Position numbers and translations under genes: made by a program | Shown here: positions 16,997-25,449 of the stretch, piece after piece | How positions within the stretch are numbered: position 1 is the first letter of the stretch | Layout: each line of letters starts with the position of its first letter | Assembly (NCBI RefSeq): GCF_014698735.1 | Contig: NZ_JACJTQ010000028.1 | Location: forward strand, 19,936-83,935 | Direction of reading: 5' to 3' | Source of the DNA: Anabaena catenula FACHB-362 | GTDB lineage: Bacteria; Cyanobacteriota; Cyanobacteriia; Cyanobacteriales; Nostocaceae | DNA: 64,000 nt | The notes under the pieces: model-generated | What the model saw: only the letters and a program-made list of their open reading frames with translations | What the model was told of the DNA's origin: nothing | Databases searched by the model: none

Positions 16997-18727
16997 ATGC
17001 GCGATTGCCCTTTCAGATTATTACTAATCGACCCAGATCCCATCTTTCGTCTAGGGTTAAGGGTAGCGTTAGAAAGCATATCCGATATACAAATAGTAGC
17101 TGATGTCCCAACAGATATCGCCGCCTTGCAAATTTTAGCCCAAATTACAGCCCAAGACCCTAACCAAGTGAATTTAATAGTTTTAGAGTTAGGTAATGGT
17201 TATTCTAGGGACTCTCAGCAACTAGGTTTGCAATTCTGTAAACAACTCAAAGCATTATACCCCCAGATACCTATATTGCTTTTGAGTGTTATCTCCACAC
17301 AAGAACTGCTGTCAGCAGCCAAGTCTACTGGTGTCAATGGCTATTGTCCTAAAGGTATATCTATTTCTGAATTAGTCCCCATTATACAAGAAGTAGCAAA
17401 TAGTGGTTACTACTGGTCTATAGTCACGTCTTTGTCATCCTCTTTGCCTTTTCGTAGTCTGCGGAATAATGTCCGTTTGTCAGGAATTAACTACATTAAC
17501 ACCACTCTTACCGCAGTCACAGCACAATTAAAAATCCCCGGACTACCACTACTAGATAAAGCTATTCTCGCAGGACAAAGACGTGAACTGTTAGCCGCTC
17601 GTTGGTTGGTTAATCATTTATTAGCTGCACCAAAGGAAGAACAACCAATACAGCCTGCTCAACCACTACCTTCACCTAATTACCCTAATAACGCTATTAG
17701 TCCATTAAACTCCCAGCAGATGCCAACTTTTTTGCCGCCCTTACTGAGTCCAAGAGCGCTGCAATCTACAGTATTTACATCCTGCGTTGCTAAACTCCAG
17801 TTTCCTCTACAGAATCTCACAGATATACCCTTAGAAATTGATATCTTTCGGGAAGAAAAAAAACGAGAATTACTTTATATTATTCTCCAAAAATTGTCGC
17901 AAGAATTGGATGATTTACGCAATACAGAAGTTAAATTAAACTTAATACAAGATTTAAAAAATAAAATATTAATTGATTTGTGGCAAGAAGTAATTAGAGA
18001 TTTTTTTGGAAAATTTTCCTGTATATATGTAGGGGATAAAAAAATAGCAATAGCCAGTTTTATGCTGGATAACGCAGCCAATGTAGAAACACAAATTCTG
18101 AATAAAATTCCGTTAACCGTGGAGTTGTTTTCTTATTTAGTTTTACAAACAGATTTGTATATTGATAATATATCCTATCCAGCAGGTAGTGAACAAGCAA
18201 ATTCGCAAGCATCAATAATTTTAGAAAATTTGTTGATTCAGGTAGCCAATGCTGTAGTACAGCCATTACTAAATTTTTTAGCAGATATAGAAACCATTAA
18301 ACAAGGTTATTATGATCGGCACATGATTTCCACCAGAGAAATTGAACGATTTAGAAATAACTTATCGTGGAAATACCGATTGCGTAATTATGTAACTGAA
18401 GCCCAAGAAATTTTTGAAAGCCGCTATGAGCTATTTGTATTCGCATCTCGTGGTATTGCCAAAATGTCAATTTATGCACCTCGCAGCCAAGAGTTAGCAA
18501 AACTTTCTGGTATTCCCCTAGTAGTGACATTAGTGCTAGAATTTCGTGATGCGATTGCACCCCGCATACAATCAATCTTATCCTTTTTAGGTAGTGGATT
18601 TGTCTTCATTCTTACCCAAGTAATTGGACGAGGATTAGGTTTAATAGGGCGGGGAATTCTCCAAGGTATTGGTAGTGTTTCCTTAATAGAAAAAACCCAG
18701 AATCGCCATAAAGAACGAACTAAATAA
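16997..18727 (+). CDS. DUF3685 protein with degenerate receiver domain
   Basis: A 576-residue protein. Residues 1-128 have the receiver fold ('LLLIDPDPIFRLGLRVALES', 'GVNGYCPKGISISELVPIIQEV'), with the acidic pocket 'IDPD' and the lysine in 'CPKG'. The phospho-acceptor position, however, reads 'IVLELGNGYS' with Glu64 in place of Asp, so phosphorylation is doubtful. The remainder is the cyanobacterial DUF3685 region, which ends in helices 'FRDAIAPRIQSILSFLGSGFVFILTQVIGRGLGLIGRGIL', probably membrane-associated. The role is unknown. The gene converges on the oxidoreductase gene. Confidence 0.75.
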   Translation: MRDCPFRLLLIDPDPIFRLGLRVALESISDIQIVADVPTDIAALQILAQITAQDPNQVNLIVLELGNGYSRDSQQLGLQFCKQLKALYPQIPILLLSVISTQELLSAAKSTGVNGYCPKGISISELVPIIQEVANSGYYWSIVTSLSSSLPFRSLRNNVRLSGINYINTTLTAVTAQLKIPGLPLLDKAILAGQRRELLAARWLVNHLLAAPKEEQPIQPAQPLPSPNYPNNAISPLNSQQMPTFLPPLLSPRALQSTVFTSCVAKLQFPLQNLTDIPLEIDIFREEKKRELLYIILQKLSQELDDLRNTEVKLNLIQDLKNKILIDLWQEVIRDFFGKFSCIYVGDKKIAIASFMLDNAANVETQILNKIPLTVELFSYLVLQTDLYIDNISYPAGSEQANSQASIILENLLIQVANAVVQPLLNFLADIETIKQGYYDRHMISTREIERFRNNLSWKYRLRNYVTEAQEIFESRYELFVFASRGIAKMSIYAPRSQELAKLSGIPLVVTLVLEFRDAIAPRIQSILSFLGSGFVFILTQVIGRGLGLIGRGILQGIGSVSLIEKTQNRHKERTK

Positions 18728-18737
18728 TTAGCAAAAA

Positions 18738-18786
18738 CCCTCCGCGTTCCTCTGCGCGTACTTTGCGTTCCTCTGCGTTAAAAAAT
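18738..18786. repeat. Short repeat between convergent genes
   Basis: Two near-copies of 'gcgttcctctgcg' (18743-18755 and 18766-18778), ending in TTAAAAAA, fill the space between the stops at 18727 and 18788. Such 'ctccgcgttcctctgcg' units recur in cyanobacterial spacers. Confidence 0.4.
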
Positions 18787-18787
18787 A

Positions 18788-20314
18788 CTATAAATTCCAA
18801 TTGCGGCGAAAATAGAAAAAGCTCTGCAAAAACTCTTGTAAAGCGTAATTTTTATGAAGTCTTTGCTTACCCCATTCCCTTGCAGTTTCTACCAATATTT
18901 CCGAGAAGCTGGGATAAACAGGAGCCAAATTTGCTAAATGCTTAACTTGAATATTTTGTGATATTGCCAACGCAATTAGATTAATTAACTCGGCTGCTTC
19001 CTCTCCTAATATAGAACATCCTAAAATTTCTCCATTATCTCGGACAATTAATTTACAAATACCAGTAATTTCGCCTTTTATTTGGGCTGCTGCTGATGTT
19101 TTAAAATATTGTTTTAAAACTAAAACTTCATTTTTACCATATTGGCGTTTAGCTTGGGTTTCTGTTAAACCAATTTGTGTTACCATTGGCTGAGAAGATA
19201 TTCCCCAAGGAATAGACCGATAATTAACTGCAAGGTTAGGAAAAAATAGAGCATTTTTCAGCGCTATGTTGGCTTCATAATTAGCCAGATTGGCAATATC
19301 ATAGCCACCAATAACATCACCACAAGCGTAAATTCTGTGATTGGTGGTTTGTAGTTTTTCATTGACTACCAAGCGGTGGGGATAAAATTTTACACCTGCT
19401 GCTGCTAAATTGAGAGATTCTAGATTTGGCTGTTGCCCTGTTGCGACTAAAATTTCATCAGTTTCAATGGCTATATCTCCAGCTTGAACCCATTTTTTAT
19501 CTTCAATTTTCAGTACTTGAGTTACTACTGTTTGGGTGATAACACGCACACCATCAACTTCTAACTGTGCAAGTAGTAATTGAGCTATTTCTGGATCAAG
19601 ATGAGACAGAATATAGCGATGTTTAACTATTAAAATGACGTTGCCACCCAATCTTGCTAAAGTCTGGGCAATTTCAATGCTTTGAGGTAAACCACCAATA
19701 ATTACCCAATTTTTTGGGGGGTTGGATTGATCTAAAGATTGCCAAATATTAGCTAGGGTTAGGTAGCCAGTGGCTTGTAGTCCTTCAATTTCTGGAATTG
19801 CTGGACGTGAACCGCAAGCAAGCAAATATGTCCGTCCGCGTAAAATTCGGTCTTTAACCGCAAAACCCCATTTGGGAGAAGATTGGAATTGACCACTGTC
19901 AAAGATCATATCCACCCCTTGGGCTGCTAAATTAGCGAGGGAATTGATATGTGAAAGATTTGCAGTCACACCACGAGCATATAACATTGCCTCTTTCACA
20001 GCTTTAGAAGAACCGAAATTAGACATTGCTGATGGTGATTTTTCGGTTAATCCTACTGTAGTAGGATTGTTTACGCTGTTGAAATAATTATCTGATGCCG
20101 TATTCACCTGCGGGGCAAAAATCCCCAGATTTACTAAATCAAGGGAACGCTGCGCTTTTTTAGCAAGTTCGCTGAGTGCATGATGATAATTCAAGTCATA
20201 GTTGACTTGAGGCTGTACTAAGGCCACTGTAGCGTTTAGTTGAGTTGCAGCTAAGGCGGCTTGGTATCCGGCAAGACTACCGCCAATAATGACGATATCG
20301 TAATCAATATTCAT
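18788..20314 (-). CDS. NAD(P)/FAD-dependent oxidoreductase of the lipoamide-dehydrogenase fold, lacking redox disulfide
   Basis: A 508-residue protein starting at ATG 20314 ('MNIDYDIVIIGGSLAGYQAAL'); the 18 codons upstream in frame are translated repeat DNA. It has an FAD dinucleotide fold at the N-terminus, an NAD fold ('WVIIGGLPQSIEIAQTLARLGGNVILI'), a second FAD motif ('IYACGDVIGG') and a C-terminal interface domain. Two hallmarks of class I disulfide oxidoreductases are absent: the CxxxxC pair after the first fold (here 'VALVQPQVNYDLNYHHAL') and the C-terminal His of 'HPTxxE' (here 'VYPSFSEIL'). It is likely a flavin reductase with different chemistry. A 77-bp repeat lies just upstream. 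Confidence 0.75.
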   Translation of the reverse strand: MNIDYDIVIIGGSLAGYQAALAATQLNATVALVQPQVNYDLNYHHALSELAKKAQRSLDLVNLGIFAPQVNTASDNYFNSVNNPTTVGLTEKSPSAMSNFGSSKAVKEAMLYARGVTANLSHINSLANLAAQGVDMIFDSGQFQSSPKWGFAVKDRILRGRTYLLACGSRPAIPEIEGLQATGYLTLANIWQSLDQSNPPKNWVIIGGLPQSIEIAQTLARLGGNVILIVKHRYILSHLDPEIAQLLLAQLEVDGVRVITQTVVTQVLKIEDKKWVQAGDIAIETDEILVATGQQPNLESLNLAAAGVKFYPHRLVVNEKLQTTNHRIYACGDVIGGYDIANLANYEANIALKNALFFPNLAVNYRSIPWGISSQPMVTQIGLTETQAKRQYGKNEVLVLKQYFKTSAAAQIKGEITGICKLIVRDNGEILGCSILGEEAAELINLIALAISQNIQVKHLANLAPVYPSFSEILVETAREWGKQRLHKNYALQEFLQSFFYFRRNWNL

Positions 20315-20370
20315 CGGGAACAGGGAATAGGGACAAGAGGACACGGAGACACGGGGACGCGGGGACACGG

Positions 20371-20447
20371 AGATATGGGAAAAGAAGACACGGGGATAGG
20401 GGGAAAGAGTTGACTGTCAGAAGACAATCTCTCTTTCTCACCGCGTC
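20371..20447. repeat. 77-bp repeat, intergenic copy (inverted relative to the copy in cobD)
   Basis: Positions 20371-20447 are the exact reverse complement of 21189-21265. The core 'agagttgactgtcagaagac' is flanked by heptamer-like 'cacgggga' units (20340-20395). It fills the space between the cobD stop and the oxidoreductase start, so it is the 5' leader of the latter. Confidence 0.9.
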
Positions 20448-20479
20448 CTCTTCTTCCCCATCTCCCCATCACCCATCTC

Positions 20480-21718
20480 TCAAGACTCAGCACTCAAAAC
20501 TGATTTAAGGGCTGTTAGTAATCGTTGGTTATCTGATTCAGAACGGACAGCAACTCGGAAAAAGCGATCGCCCAATTCTTTAAAACTAAGACAATCTCGA
20601 ATTAAAATCTGGTACTGCTGGAGTAATTGTGCTTGTAACTGGGAGGTAGATTGTTGAGACTCTACCAGTAAGTAGTTAGCAGCGCCTTCTAGGGGTTGTA
20701 ATCCGGGAATTGAGGCTAGACCTTGAAATAGTTGATTTCGGGCGGGTGGTAGCCATTTCCAGGTGTGTTCTTGAAATTCTGTATCTTGGAGGGCTGCAAT
20801 TGCGGCGGCGGCGGCTAGGGTGTTGACAGGCCAGGGATCTCGCCATGATTGCCATTTAGCGAGACGGTGAGGGTGAGCGATCGCATATCCTAGTCTTAAC
20901 CCAGGGAGACTGTAAAATTTGGTAAGCGATCGCAATATTACTAAATTTTCATATTCCTGCACCAATCCAATCAGGCTTTGTTCTTCATCAGGGGGCAGAA
21001 AATCCATAAATGCCTCATCTACCACCACCAAAGCAAACTCTTCCAGATAAGGCAAAATAGAATCCCGTGTAAATAACTTTCCCGTCGGGTTGTGGGGGTT
21101 ATTCAGCAATAAACCGCAATTGGGCGGTGGGGAGAAGGGGAGACACGGAGATGGGGAAGAAGAGGACGCGGTGACGCGGTGATGGAGAGACGCGGTGAGA
21201 AAGAGAGATTGTCTTCTGACAGTCAACTCTTTCCCCCTATCCCCGTGTCTTCTTTTCCCATATCTCCATATCTCCGTGTAAGAGCGTCCCCGTGTCTCCG
21301 TGTCCTCTTGTCCCTGTTCCCTTTTCTCTGTTTTCAAATCAATCGGAAACTCCAGGACTTTAGCGTTGTAAGCCGCTAGAGTGCGGTAATAGTCGCCAAA
21401 GGCTGGAGTAATTAAAATTGTGGCGGATAATTGTGCTAATTCCCTACCTAATAAAGTGAGTAATTCTGCGGAACCATTGCCCGGCAGAATCCACTCAGAA
21501 GGTATTTGATGGAAATGACCCAGAGCTAGTTTTAGTTCACTATAATCTGGGTCTGGATAGTGCCTAAGATTACCTAATTGGGACACAATCGCAGCAATAA
21601 CGCTGTTTGGTGGTCCCAACGGGCTGATGCTGGCAGAAAAATCCACAATAGCATCAGGGGGACAGCCAGCCAGTGCTGCTGCCCAAGCTAAATTCCCCCC
21701 GTGTGCTTGTTGTTGCAT
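20480..21718 (-). CDS. cobD: Threonine-phosphate decarboxylase CobD, with in-frame repeat insertion
   Basis: A PLP fold-type-I aminotransferase-like protein that makes the aminopropanol phosphate arm of cobalamin. 'HGGNLAWAAALAGCPPDAIVDFSASISPLGPP', 'LPGNGSAELL', 'LLLNNPHNPTGKLF', 'VVVDEAFMDF' and the PLP lysine in 'LRSLTKFYSLPGLRLGYA' are intact. At 412 residues it is about 60 longer than usual. The excess is an Arg/Ser/Pro-rich block between 'LEFPIDLKTEK' and 'PPPNCGLLLNN', encoded by about 21125-21335 and containing a copy of an intergenic repeat. The block lies between strands, so the enzyme may still fold. ATG 21718 is preferred over the TTG at 21721. Confidence 0.85.
   Translation of the reverse strand: MQQQAHGGNLAWAAALAGCPPDAIVDFSASISPLGPPNSVIAAIVSQLGNLRHYPDPDYSELKLALGHFHQIPSEWILPGNGSAELLTLLGRELAQLSATILITPAFGDYYRTLAAYNAKVLEFPIDLKTEKREQGQEDTETRGRSYTEIWRYGKRRHGDRGKELTVRRQSLFLTASLHHRVTASSSSPSPCLPFSPPPNCGLLLNNPHNPTGKLFTRDSILPYLEEFALVVVDEAFMDFLPPDEEQSLIGLVQEYENLVILRSLTKFYSLPGLRLGYAIAHPHRLAKWQSWRDPWPVNTLAAAAAIAALQDTEFQEHTWKWLPPARNQLFQGLASIPGLQPLEGAANYLLVESQQSTSQLQAQLLQQYQILIRDCLSFKELGDRFFRVAVRSESDNQRLLTALKSVLSAES
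21189..21265. repeat. 77-bp repeat, copy inside the cobD reading frame
   Basis: Identical in reverse complement to 20371-20447. Related heptamer-like DNA extends the insertion on both sides (about 21125-21335). It adds no stop codon in the cobD frame. Confidence 0.9.
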
Positions 21719-21744
21719 CAAAAAAAGATTTCCTAGAACAGAAC

Positions 21745-22029
21745 TTACTCTTTTGGGGGTGCTACTCTTTCTCTAAAGAGTTTCCCAGCAGAGAAGGCGG
21801 GAACCTTAGTAGCTGGGATTTCCATTTTTTCATTGGTTTTGGGGTTGCGGCCTTCACGAGCTTTGCGTTCCCGTGATTCAAAAGAGCCAAATCCTACCAA
21901 GGTGACTTTATCACCAGAGGAAACCGCTTCAATGATTGTTTCTATGGCAGCACTTAAAACAGCATCAGCTTGTTTTTTGGTGACACTAGCCTTTTCTGCC
22001 ACTGCATCAACTAATTCGCCCTTGTTCAT
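21745..22029 (-). CDS. hup: HU family DNA-binding protein
   Basis: A 94-residue nucleoid protein of typical HU length. 'MNKGELVDAVAEKASVTKKQADAVLSAAIETI' forms the dimer helices; 'VTLVGFGSFESRERKAREGRNPKTNEKMEIPATKVPAFSAGK' is the DNA-clamping arm with the proline that kinks bound DNA. 'AAGGAG' precedes the ATG. It binds DNA without sequence preference and bends it. The downstream cobD gene starts 27 bp after its stop on the same strand; cotranscription is possible. Confidence 0.95.
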   Translation of the reverse strand: MNKGELVDAVAEKASVTKKQADAVLSAAIETIIEAVSSGDKVTLVGFGSFESRERKAREGRNPKTNEKMEIPATKVPAFSAGKLFRERVAPPKE

Positions 22030-22624
22030 ATCAAACTCCTTGAGGTTTACTGGAGATTCTTTTAGGATGCACTTTGTCGCATCTTTACGGAAATCTCTGT
22101 TTGCAGAATTACAAAAATCGTTCCTTAAGAGTATTTACACTCAAAATCTCTGTAAATCTGATTGGCGCGACTTTTCAATGAATCATTCTAAGGCGTTGTA
22201 GCCCGAAGTGAACAGATGAAAGCATTAATTTATATAGATTTCAGGATTTTTTGTGTTTTTTGGGTCATTGTTGTACTCGAAACACCCTCTTTTTAGGAAT
22301 AAATACTTACTGGTGACTCAGAACTGGAGATAAAAGTTATTTTTTTCCTTAGAATTAAAATGGTACTAATGTTTTAAGGATCGTCTTCACAATGCAGTGA
22401 GAACTGCTCTGGAGAAAGAAGGCTAAAAGAGCAATCGACCGAATTTAAATATGCGTTATCTACAACCGATACAAAAAAGCTAACTAATGCTAACAATAGC
22501 CAGCTTTTTCTTCCTGCTTCTTCAGTTCGACAGTTCGACAGGCTCACTGACCACTGCGCTCACTGACCTCCTAGAAGTGTCGGCACTATCTAGTCCACAG
22601 GCTAACACGGTCAATCTGACCCTT

Positions 22625-22652
22625 GTAGAGACGTTCCATGGAACGTCTCTAC
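22625..22652. repeat. 28-bp perfect palindrome (GTAGAGACGTTCC type)
   Basis: GTAGAGACGTTCCA followed by its exact complement. A copy with one changed base lies at 51228-51255, and half-matches occur at 9969 and 13303. It lies in the 688-bp gap 22030-22717, which also holds 'cagttcgacaggctcactga' repeats and no gene I can support. Confidence 0.8.
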
Positions 22653-22717
22653 TTTATCGGAGGTATTTATGACCTGTGATACCCAACTTTTTTGCATAAG
22701 CCGGCTATCTGTACAGC

Positions 22718-25141
22718 CTACTCTCTACCGGGAACCTTCAAACCCCGACGCTCAAGGATTTGCCGCACCTGTGGACTAGGAGTGTAGTTATAACCATAGC
22801 TGGAACGTTCAGAGTCATCCATCACCTGTGGTGTGAGCAACACAATTACCTCTCTACGTTCATTGGTTCTGTTTGATCTTCTAAACAGGGAACCAATGAA
22901 GGGAATATCACCCAAAATAGGAATCTTGGTGATAGTAGATCGATCTTGGTCTTGAATAATACCAGAAAGAATTAATGTTTGACCATCTCGCAGACGAATT
23001 GTGCCTGAATTAAGGGAGCGTTCAGATACCAAGAAGATTGTTTGAGAGCCTGTACCAACGTTAATGTCTGCGGGTGCCTGAGGTGCTTTAACTACAGGTG
23101 CAACTGATAAGGAAACAAAACCGTTATCGTCAATGCGATCTACTTTTACAGCCAGGGTCAAACCCACATCTGTTTTTTCTGCTGTTATGGTTTGTGTAGT
23201 AGCACCATCACCACGAGTGATTTCGTTCTTGATGTTTCCTACTACTTCCTGAGTAAGTTTGACATTAGCCGTTTGACCTTCTTGAACAATTAAGCTTGGA
23301 TCGGTCAAAATTTTAGCATTGCCACTTGTAACCTGAGCTTGCAAACTAGCTAAAAGACGTTTGGGGAATTGGTACAACGTTGGTAGCTCGTATGTGTACT
23401 CAGCAGGAGTACCAGGAGTTACCGTAGTTTGAAAACCAAACTGAGTAGGGTCCCCAGTAACAGGATCAATGGCAGTCGGGACAATCGACGTTGTAGTTGT
23501 TCCAGGAACGGCTGGGGTAAATTCTGTTAGACCTGGTCTCGTAGGGTCAGTTTGTATCCCAGCACGGGGATTTAATGCACTTGTGTCATTAAAAATATTA
23601 GCGCCACTAAGTGGATTAATGGCAGTAGGTGTGCTAGTTACACTGTTTCTTGCTTCAGTGCTAGTAGGAGGCCTGGAACCACCAAAATTTAGACTGGCTG
23701 CACCACCATCAACAGAGAAGTAATTATTACCAATCCCAAAAGAAAAGCTGGTATTGTAAAGTTGCTCTCCAGATAGGTTAACATCAATAATCTTGACATT
23801 AACCACCACTTGACGACGACGGATATCAAGTTGAGTTAATTGAGTTGTTGCCATCTCAACCATTTTAGGAGAACCAATCAAAGTAATGGAATTGGTGCGC
23901 TCGTCTCCTAATGCCTGTAAACCCCTCAGTAAAGGTGTTGAGTCTGTATAATTAATGCGTTGAGTTTCAACTCTTGTTTCCGTCGTTGTTTGAGTTTGGG
24001 TAATGGGTGCTACTCCAGTACCCACAGGCACAGCATTTACACTAGTAACTTGTCTTTCACGGCTGACAGCACTTTCTGCACCTAAAGCCACTAAAAAGTT
24101 CAAAGCGACTCCCACCGTGACCTGATTCAATCGCAGGCTACGCATGACATTATCACGGGTGGAATTAGGCAGTTTAGTGCCGACAAAAATTGTCCTGCCA
24201 CTGCGGTTCGCTTCTAAACCACTCAAGCGCAAAACGTAATTAAATACATCTTGCACTGGCTCGTTTTCTATATCTAGGGAAATTGTCTTTTCATTCCCAG
24301 CAGCTGCACCAGGCTGACCTTGCTGACCCCCAGCAGGTTGCGCTCCTCCTGCTTCGCTACCTACATAAGCTAAGTTAAGACCAGCTGCACGAGCCAGCAG
24401 TGATAAGACTTCCCTGACTGGTGCATCTCGTAACACTAAACGCGGAACCCGTTCTTGAGTGCCTAAATCAATAGTAGTGGGAGAAGTATCGATGTTAGCT
24501 TGGGTAATATCTCCCACTGGAGGAGCAACTGCTCTGGGTAGGAAAGGTGGAGCTTGATTGTAAGGTTGATTGAGACCGGCTGGTTGTGATGGTTTACCAT
24601 CAATTGTGATTTCTGGGTTAGGCACTAATACATCCGGTTTTTTGCCAGACTCGACAGGAGTATTAGCAAGTGTTGTGGGTGCTGGTGCTGTGGTGTTTGT
24701 ACTGGGTGTTCCGGGTACTGCTGCTGCCGCGTCCGTGGATTGTGTAAAGCCCAGAGTAAGACTGTTATCTTGTCGCACTATGGGCTTACTAGTAGGGACA
24801 TTATCGCTACCAGTTACTGTCACCCGTACACTATTGGCATCTAACTGATTAACTTCTACAGATGCAATTCCCGGTGCGGGGTTTTCTTGCCGGAAACTCT
24901 TACCTTGGGGTAAACGCAGTTGGGTATTGATGATATCTGCAACTAAAGATTTATCTCTTTTAGTAGTGAAAACCTGGGGTCTGTCACCGGAAGAAGTCTT
25001 TAAAATTACACTAATTCCCCCATCTGCGGGATTTAGTCGCACGTCAGTAATTTGACTTGTTTGTGCTAACACTGGTTGTGTTGCCAAAAGTACACAAGAA
25101 GTCACACTTGATATTAAAACATTACTATGAACCTGTTTCAC
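22718..25141 (-). CDS. pilQ: Type IV pilus outer-membrane secretin PilQ
   Basis: An 807-residue protein that forms the outer-membrane channel for type IV pili. It has a signal peptide (1-26, 'CVLLATQPVLAQ'), an AMIN domain (about 30-130), a Pro/Thr-rich linker, an STN/N-domain with 'RVPRLVLRDAPVREVLSLLARAAGLNLAYVG' (about 233-263), an N1-type domain, and the C-terminal secretin ('KILTDPSLIVQEGQTANVKL', 'GQTLILSGIIQDQDRSTITKIPILGDIPFIGSLFRR'). Last gene of the pilM-N-O-Q cluster. PilP is absent, as in other cyanobacteria. It is needed for motility and natural competence in relatives. Confidence 0.95.
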   Translation of the reverse strand: MKQVHSNVLISSVTSCVLLATQPVLAQTSQITDVRLNPADGGISVILKTSSGDRPQVFTTKRDKSLVADIINTQLRLPQGKSFRQENPAPGIASVEVNQLDANSVRVTVTGSDNVPTSKPIVRQDNSLTLGFTQSTDAAAAVPGTPSTNTTAPAPTTLANTPVESGKKPDVLVPNPEITIDGKPSQPAGLNQPYNQAPPFLPRAVAPPVGDITQANIDTSPTTIDLGTQERVPRLVLRDAPVREVLSLLARAAGLNLAYVGSEAGGAQPAGGQQGQPGAAAGNEKTISLDIENEPVQDVFNYVLRLSGLEANRSGRTIFVGTKLPNSTRDNVMRSLRLNQVTVGVALNFLVALGAESAVSRERQVTSVNAVPVGTGVAPITQTQTTTETRVETQRINYTDSTPLLRGLQALGDERTNSITLIGSPKMVEMATTQLTQLDIRRRQVVVNVKIIDVNLSGEQLYNTSFSFGIGNNYFSVDGGAASLNFGGSRPPTSTEARNSVTSTPTAINPLSGANIFNDTSALNPRAGIQTDPTRPGLTEFTPAVPGTTTTSIVPTAIDPVTGDPTQFGFQTTVTPGTPAEYTYELPTLYQFPKRLLASLQAQVTSGNAKILTDPSLIVQEGQTANVKLTQEVVGNIKNEITRGDGATTQTITAEKTDVGLTLAVKVDRIDDNGFVSLSVAPVVKAPQAPADINVGTGSQTIFLVSERSLNSGTIRLRDGQTLILSGIIQDQDRSTITKIPILGDIPFIGSLFRRSNRTNERREVIVLLTPQVMDDSERSSYGYNYTPSPQVRQILERRGLKVPGRE

Positions 25142-25290
25142 AGTTCATTCCTCACATTAAATAAAACCTTGTTTGTATGTCTACTAGTACAGCGTGGCAG
25201 AAATAAAACTACTATTCAAAATACGTAAAAAGCTCATACTATAAACTTTTTAAATTTTGAATTTTGTATCCTGTATGGAAGCAGTAGGCT

Positions 25291-25413
25291 CTATTTGGAA
25301 TTCACTGCGGTACTAGCCTCTAATCTCTTTTTCATCAGTTCTGATGTACGCAGTTGATCAAGGTTATTTAACCAATCATCTGTAATTAAACTTGTCGTAC
25401 ATTGGATTTGCAT
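25291..25413 (-). CDS. Possible 40-residue ORF between pilO and pilQ
   Basis: An ATG at 25413 opens 40 codons on the operon strand, 'MQIQCTTSLITDDWLNNLDQ' and 'LRTSELMKKRLEASTAVNSK', ending TAG at 25291-25293. The composition is protein-like (amphipathic, charged C-terminus) and it sits in an otherwise unexplained 308-bp gap. There is no clear ribosome site, so it could equally be a decayed remnant. The function is unknown. Confidence 0.25.
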   Translation of the reverse strand: MQIQCTTSLITDDWLNNLDQLRTSELMKKRLEASTAVNSK

Positions 25414-25449
25414 TTAAGTTACAAATCAGCACTCAGAACTTGGTAATTG

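Noticed and set aside
20315..20493. Frames through the repeat upstream of the oxidoreductase, including an 18-codon N-terminal extension
   Set aside because: They translate heptamer-like repeat DNA (Pro/Ser/Val/Arg-rich) and are not conserved protein.
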